Both the position numbers and the translations under genes were made by a program. 7,481 nt of DNA from Acidilobaceae archaeon (GTDB lineage Archaea > Thermoproteota > Thermoprotei_A > Sulfolobales > Acidilobaceae). Position 1 is the stretch's first letter. Each line of letters starts with the position of its first letter. Location: contig JALSQL010000141.1 of the NCBI GenBank assembly GCA_026985435.1, positions 1 to 7,481 of the forward strand, in the 5' to 3' direction. Under the pieces are notes generated by a model. That model did no database searches. It saw only the letters and a program-made list of their open reading frames with translations, and had not been told where the DNA came from. Of this stretch, positions 6,382 to 7,481 are shown piece by piece.

Positions 6382-6394
6382 GCCCAGGCTGGGC
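6382..6394. promoter_or_regulatory. 13-bp palindrome between promoter and start of the EamA gene
   Basis: GCCCAG-G-CTGGGC is a perfect 6-bp inverted repeat about one central base. It lies 7 nt upstream of the GTG start and between it and the TATA-like box, where a repressor would block transcription. In such GC-rich DNA it may be chance. Confidence 0.3.
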
Positions 6395-6400
6395 GTAACC

Positions 6401-6409
6401 CACTAAAAC
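6401..6409 (-). promoter_or_regulatory. TATA-like box of the EamA gene
   Basis: The - strand reads GTTTTAGTG, the only A+T-rich run between this gene and the divergent tRNA gene. It is about 30 nt from the GTG at 6375, giving a predicted start within a few bases of the codon. Confidence 0.45.
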
Positions 6410-6453
6410 CCCCGCAGGCAAGGCCACCCCAGGGAGCCCCAGGGACGTGGGGC

Positions 6454-6531
6454 GGGCCCGTCGTCTAGCCTGGTTAGGACGCCGCCCTGACACGGCGGAG
6501 GTCCGGGGTTCAAATCCCCGCGGGCCCACCA
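6454..6531 (+). tRNA. tRNA-Val (anticodon GAC), CCA encoded
   Basis: A full cloverleaf can be drawn by hand. The acceptor stem is GGGCCCG (6454-6460) with CGGGCCC (6521-6527). The D stem is GTCT with GGAC around AGCCTGGTTA. The anticodon stem is CCGCC with GGCGG around the loop CTGACAC, giving anticodon GAC at 6489-6491, which reads valine codon GUC (and GUU by wobble). The variable loop has 5 nt. The T stem is CGGGG with CCCCG around TTCAAAT. A discriminator A at 6528 is followed by CCA at 6529-6531, encoded in the DNA. The body is 75 nt with no intron. No convincing TATA box lies 25 nt upstream. Confidence 0.96.
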
Positions 6532-6645
6532 CCCCCGAACCTAACAAGCCTCCCTCAAGAGCGCCGGCCAACCACACTCCCATACACGCCACCACAAAAA
6601 CAACACACGCACCACTACCAGCCAAGATCCCCAGGCGTGGCTACG
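6532..6645. other. intergenic region between tRNA-Val and the CRISPR array
   Basis: These 114 nt are rich in A and C on the + strand (runs such as CCACAAAAACAACACACGC). There is no credible ORF, TATA box or degenerate CRISPR repeat. It is either the distal (trailer) flank of the array or, if the array is read left to right, its leader. Confidence 0.5.
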
Positions 6646-7253
6646 CTCTTAGTCTTGCTTATTTTCAACACATAACAGTCTACTATCAGGACAGGCCCGC
6701 CGCGTTCATCTCTTAGTCTTGCTTATTTTCAACTGGCCACGGCGTGCGCGCGATCCCACACATTGTCTGGCTCTTAGTCTTGCTTATTTTCAACTTGCAC
6801 ATCTCCCTGGCCGTCATCAGCATAGAACTCTTAGTCTTGCTTATTTTCAACTGGAACCCAGCAGCAAGGGCGTGAGAGCTACCAACTCTTAGTCTTGCTT
6901 ATTTTCAACCGACGGGTATGAGGGCCAGCTTGATAATCCCCGTTACTCTTAGTCTTGCTTATTTTCAACGAAGCATGAATATAATATTGTTGCGTTATCA
7001 ACAATGAATGCTCTTAGTCTTGCTTATTTTCAACGAACCTGAAGGGGCAGGTGCGAGGTAGGCCGACTCTTAGTCTTGCTTATTTTCAACTTACCATAGA
7101 TAAACCCCTTTGCAAGCCTGCTCTTAGTCTTGCTTATTTTCAACACGTAGTGAGAGGAGGGAACAGGCATGGGCGCTCTTAGTCTTGCTTATTTTCAACC
7201 ACTCCCAGGTCTCTCAATCCAGAGAACAGCTCTTAGTCTTGCTTATTTTCAAC
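6646..7253 (-). CRISPR. CRISPR array, 11 identical 24-nt repeats and 10 spacers
   Basis: The repeat on the + strand begins CTCTTAGTCTTG and ends CTTATTTTCAAC (24 nt). Copies start at 6646, 6710, 6771, 6828, 6886, 6946, 7011, 7067, 7121, 7176 and 7230, and all are identical. Spacers from left to right are 40, 37, 33, 34, 36, 41, 32, 30, 31 and 30 nt and are unrelated to each other or, by eye, to the rest of the window. CRISPR RNAs guide Cas effector complexes against viruses and plasmids. Repeat length suits crenarchaeal type I or III systems, but no cas gene is present to set the type. I favour transcription on the - strand from a leader at 7254-7452, because the inverted repeat beyond it shares the same flank. 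Neither terminal repeat is degenerate, so polarity is not proven. Confidence 0.98.
6970..7010. other. CRISPR spacer 6, A+T-rich with internal palindrome
   Basis: This 41-nt spacer is the longest in the array and the only one rich in A+T. It contains ATTGTTG (6986-6992) and its exact reverse complement CAACAAT (6999-7005) around CGTTAT. The source is unknown; an A+T-rich viral or plasmid control region is plausible. Confidence 0.7.
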
Positions 7254-7281
7254 TGGTGTGGTTTGTGGTGTTCTCGGTCTT

Positions 7282-7324
7282 GGCCCCGCACATGGGGCCT
7301 CCAGCGCTACCGCTAACAGGCCCC
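7282..7324. repeat. overlapping alternative stem-loops in the leader
   Basis: GGCCCC (7282-7287) pairs with GGGGCC (7294-7299) around GCACAT. The latter can instead pair, as GGGGCCT (7294-7300), with AGGCCCC (7318-7324). The two hairpins exclude each other. Confidence 0.55.
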
Positions 7325-7329
7325 GAGCC

Positions 7330-7336
7330 TTTTAAG
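7330..7336. promoter_or_regulatory. TTTTAAG box in the CRISPR leader, possible bidirectional TATA
   Basis: TTTTAAG on + (CTTAAAA on -) is the best TATA candidate in the gap. It would place starts near 7360 on + and near 7307 on -, each upstream of one array. A 6-bp hairpin, AGCCCG-AAGG-CGGGCT (7335-7350), adjoins it. Confidence 0.45.
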
Positions 7337-7452
7337 CCCGAAGGCGGGCTGTTCGGCAGAAAACACAAAAACCCACCACCCACCCCCCAACAGCCAAAAA
7401 CGAAAAACCCAATAAAAACCATGCCATACCGCGGATGCTATTGCGCGCACCA

Positions 7453-7476
7453 GTTGAAAATAAGCAAGACTAAGAG
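7453..7476 (+). CRISPR. inverted single repeat, probable first repeat of a second array (partial)
   Basis: A perfect reverse complement of the 24-nt array repeat, beginning GTTGAAAATAAG and ending CAAGACTAAGAG. Only 5 bases (ATGTA) follow before the window ends, so it cannot be seen whether spacers and further repeats continue. It is most simply the leader-proximal repeat of a second array transcribed to the right. A solitary repeat left after inversion or deletion is the alternative. Confidence 0.75.
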
Positions 7477-7481
7477 ATGTA

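Larger units (their letters stand above)
7254..7452. promoter_or_regulatory. putative shared CRISPR leader between two divergent arrays
   Basis: This 199-nt repeat-free gap lies between the array and an inverted copy of the repeat. Both adjoining repeats, read outward from CAAC, continue TGGTG (TGGTGTG at 7254; TGGTGCG on the - strand from 7452). It holds TTTTAAG at 7330-7336, usable as a TATA box on either strand, and inverted repeats at 7282-7299, 7294-7324 and 7335-7350. The right half is A/C-rich with A runs on the + strand, as leaders often are. No ORF is credible. Confidence 0.55.

Noticed and set aside
6260..6625. Open frame of 121 codons on the - strand
   Set aside because: It covers the tRNA complement and the start of the EamA gene in another frame; it is low-complexity Gly/Pro/Arg, typical of GC-rich shadow frames.
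6447..6716. Open frame of 89 codons on the + strand
   Set aside because: It reads through the tRNA-Val gene, the flank and the first CRISPR repeats, so it cannot be a gene.
7453..7476. Inverted CRISPR repeat read as a transposon terminal repeat
   Set aside because: It is identical to the 11 array repeats, and no transposase or target duplication is present, so a second array or a relic repeat is simpler.

Overview
The window looks like chromosomal DNA of a hyperthermophilic crenarchaeon (Thermoproteota). Pointers are: a GC-rich genome with heavy use of AGG/AGA arginine and ATA isoleucine codons; GTG and TTG starts; TATA-like boxes just upstream of near-leaderless genes; a tungsten-type glyceraldehyde-3-phosphate ferredoxin oxidoreductase; an archaeal 3-hexulose-6-phosphate synthase; an IS607-type tnpA/tnpB pair; and a CRISPR array with 24-nt repeats. 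Genus cannot be fixed from the sequence.

Left end (1-1375): the right part of an IS607-family element. The last 18 codons of the serine recombinase tnpA overlap the start of a full-length tnpB. This segment is visibly richer in A+T than everything to its right. The 3' end of tnpB is packed with strong nested inverted repeats, the expected place for an omega (guide) RNA and the element's right end.

Middle (1380-6375): dense, GC-rich housekeeping DNA. A 3-hexulose-6-phosphate synthase gene (+) runs into the 3' end of a MATE transporter gene (-) with a short tail-to-tail overlap. Next, all on the - strand, come the MATE gene, a gene for GAPOR (tungsten enzyme of archaeal glycolysis) and an EamA/DMT permease. 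Each has its own recognisable TATA-like box, so they need not form one operon even though the GAPOR and EamA genes are only 36 nt apart. HPS (reverse ribulose-monophosphate route to pentoses) and GAPOR (ferredoxin-linked oxidation of glyceraldehyde-3-P) are both central carbon enzymes. The transporter substrates cannot be deduced.

Right end (6454-7481): a tRNA-Val(GAC) gene with encoded CCA, then a CRISPR array of 11 identical repeats and 10 spacers. After a 199-nt repeat-free gap comes a single copy of the same repeat in inverted orientation, running off the window. The gap holds a TTTTAAG box and several inverted repeats. Both array ends face it with the same flanking pentamer, so I read it as a shared leader between two divergent arrays. 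No cas gene lies in the window.
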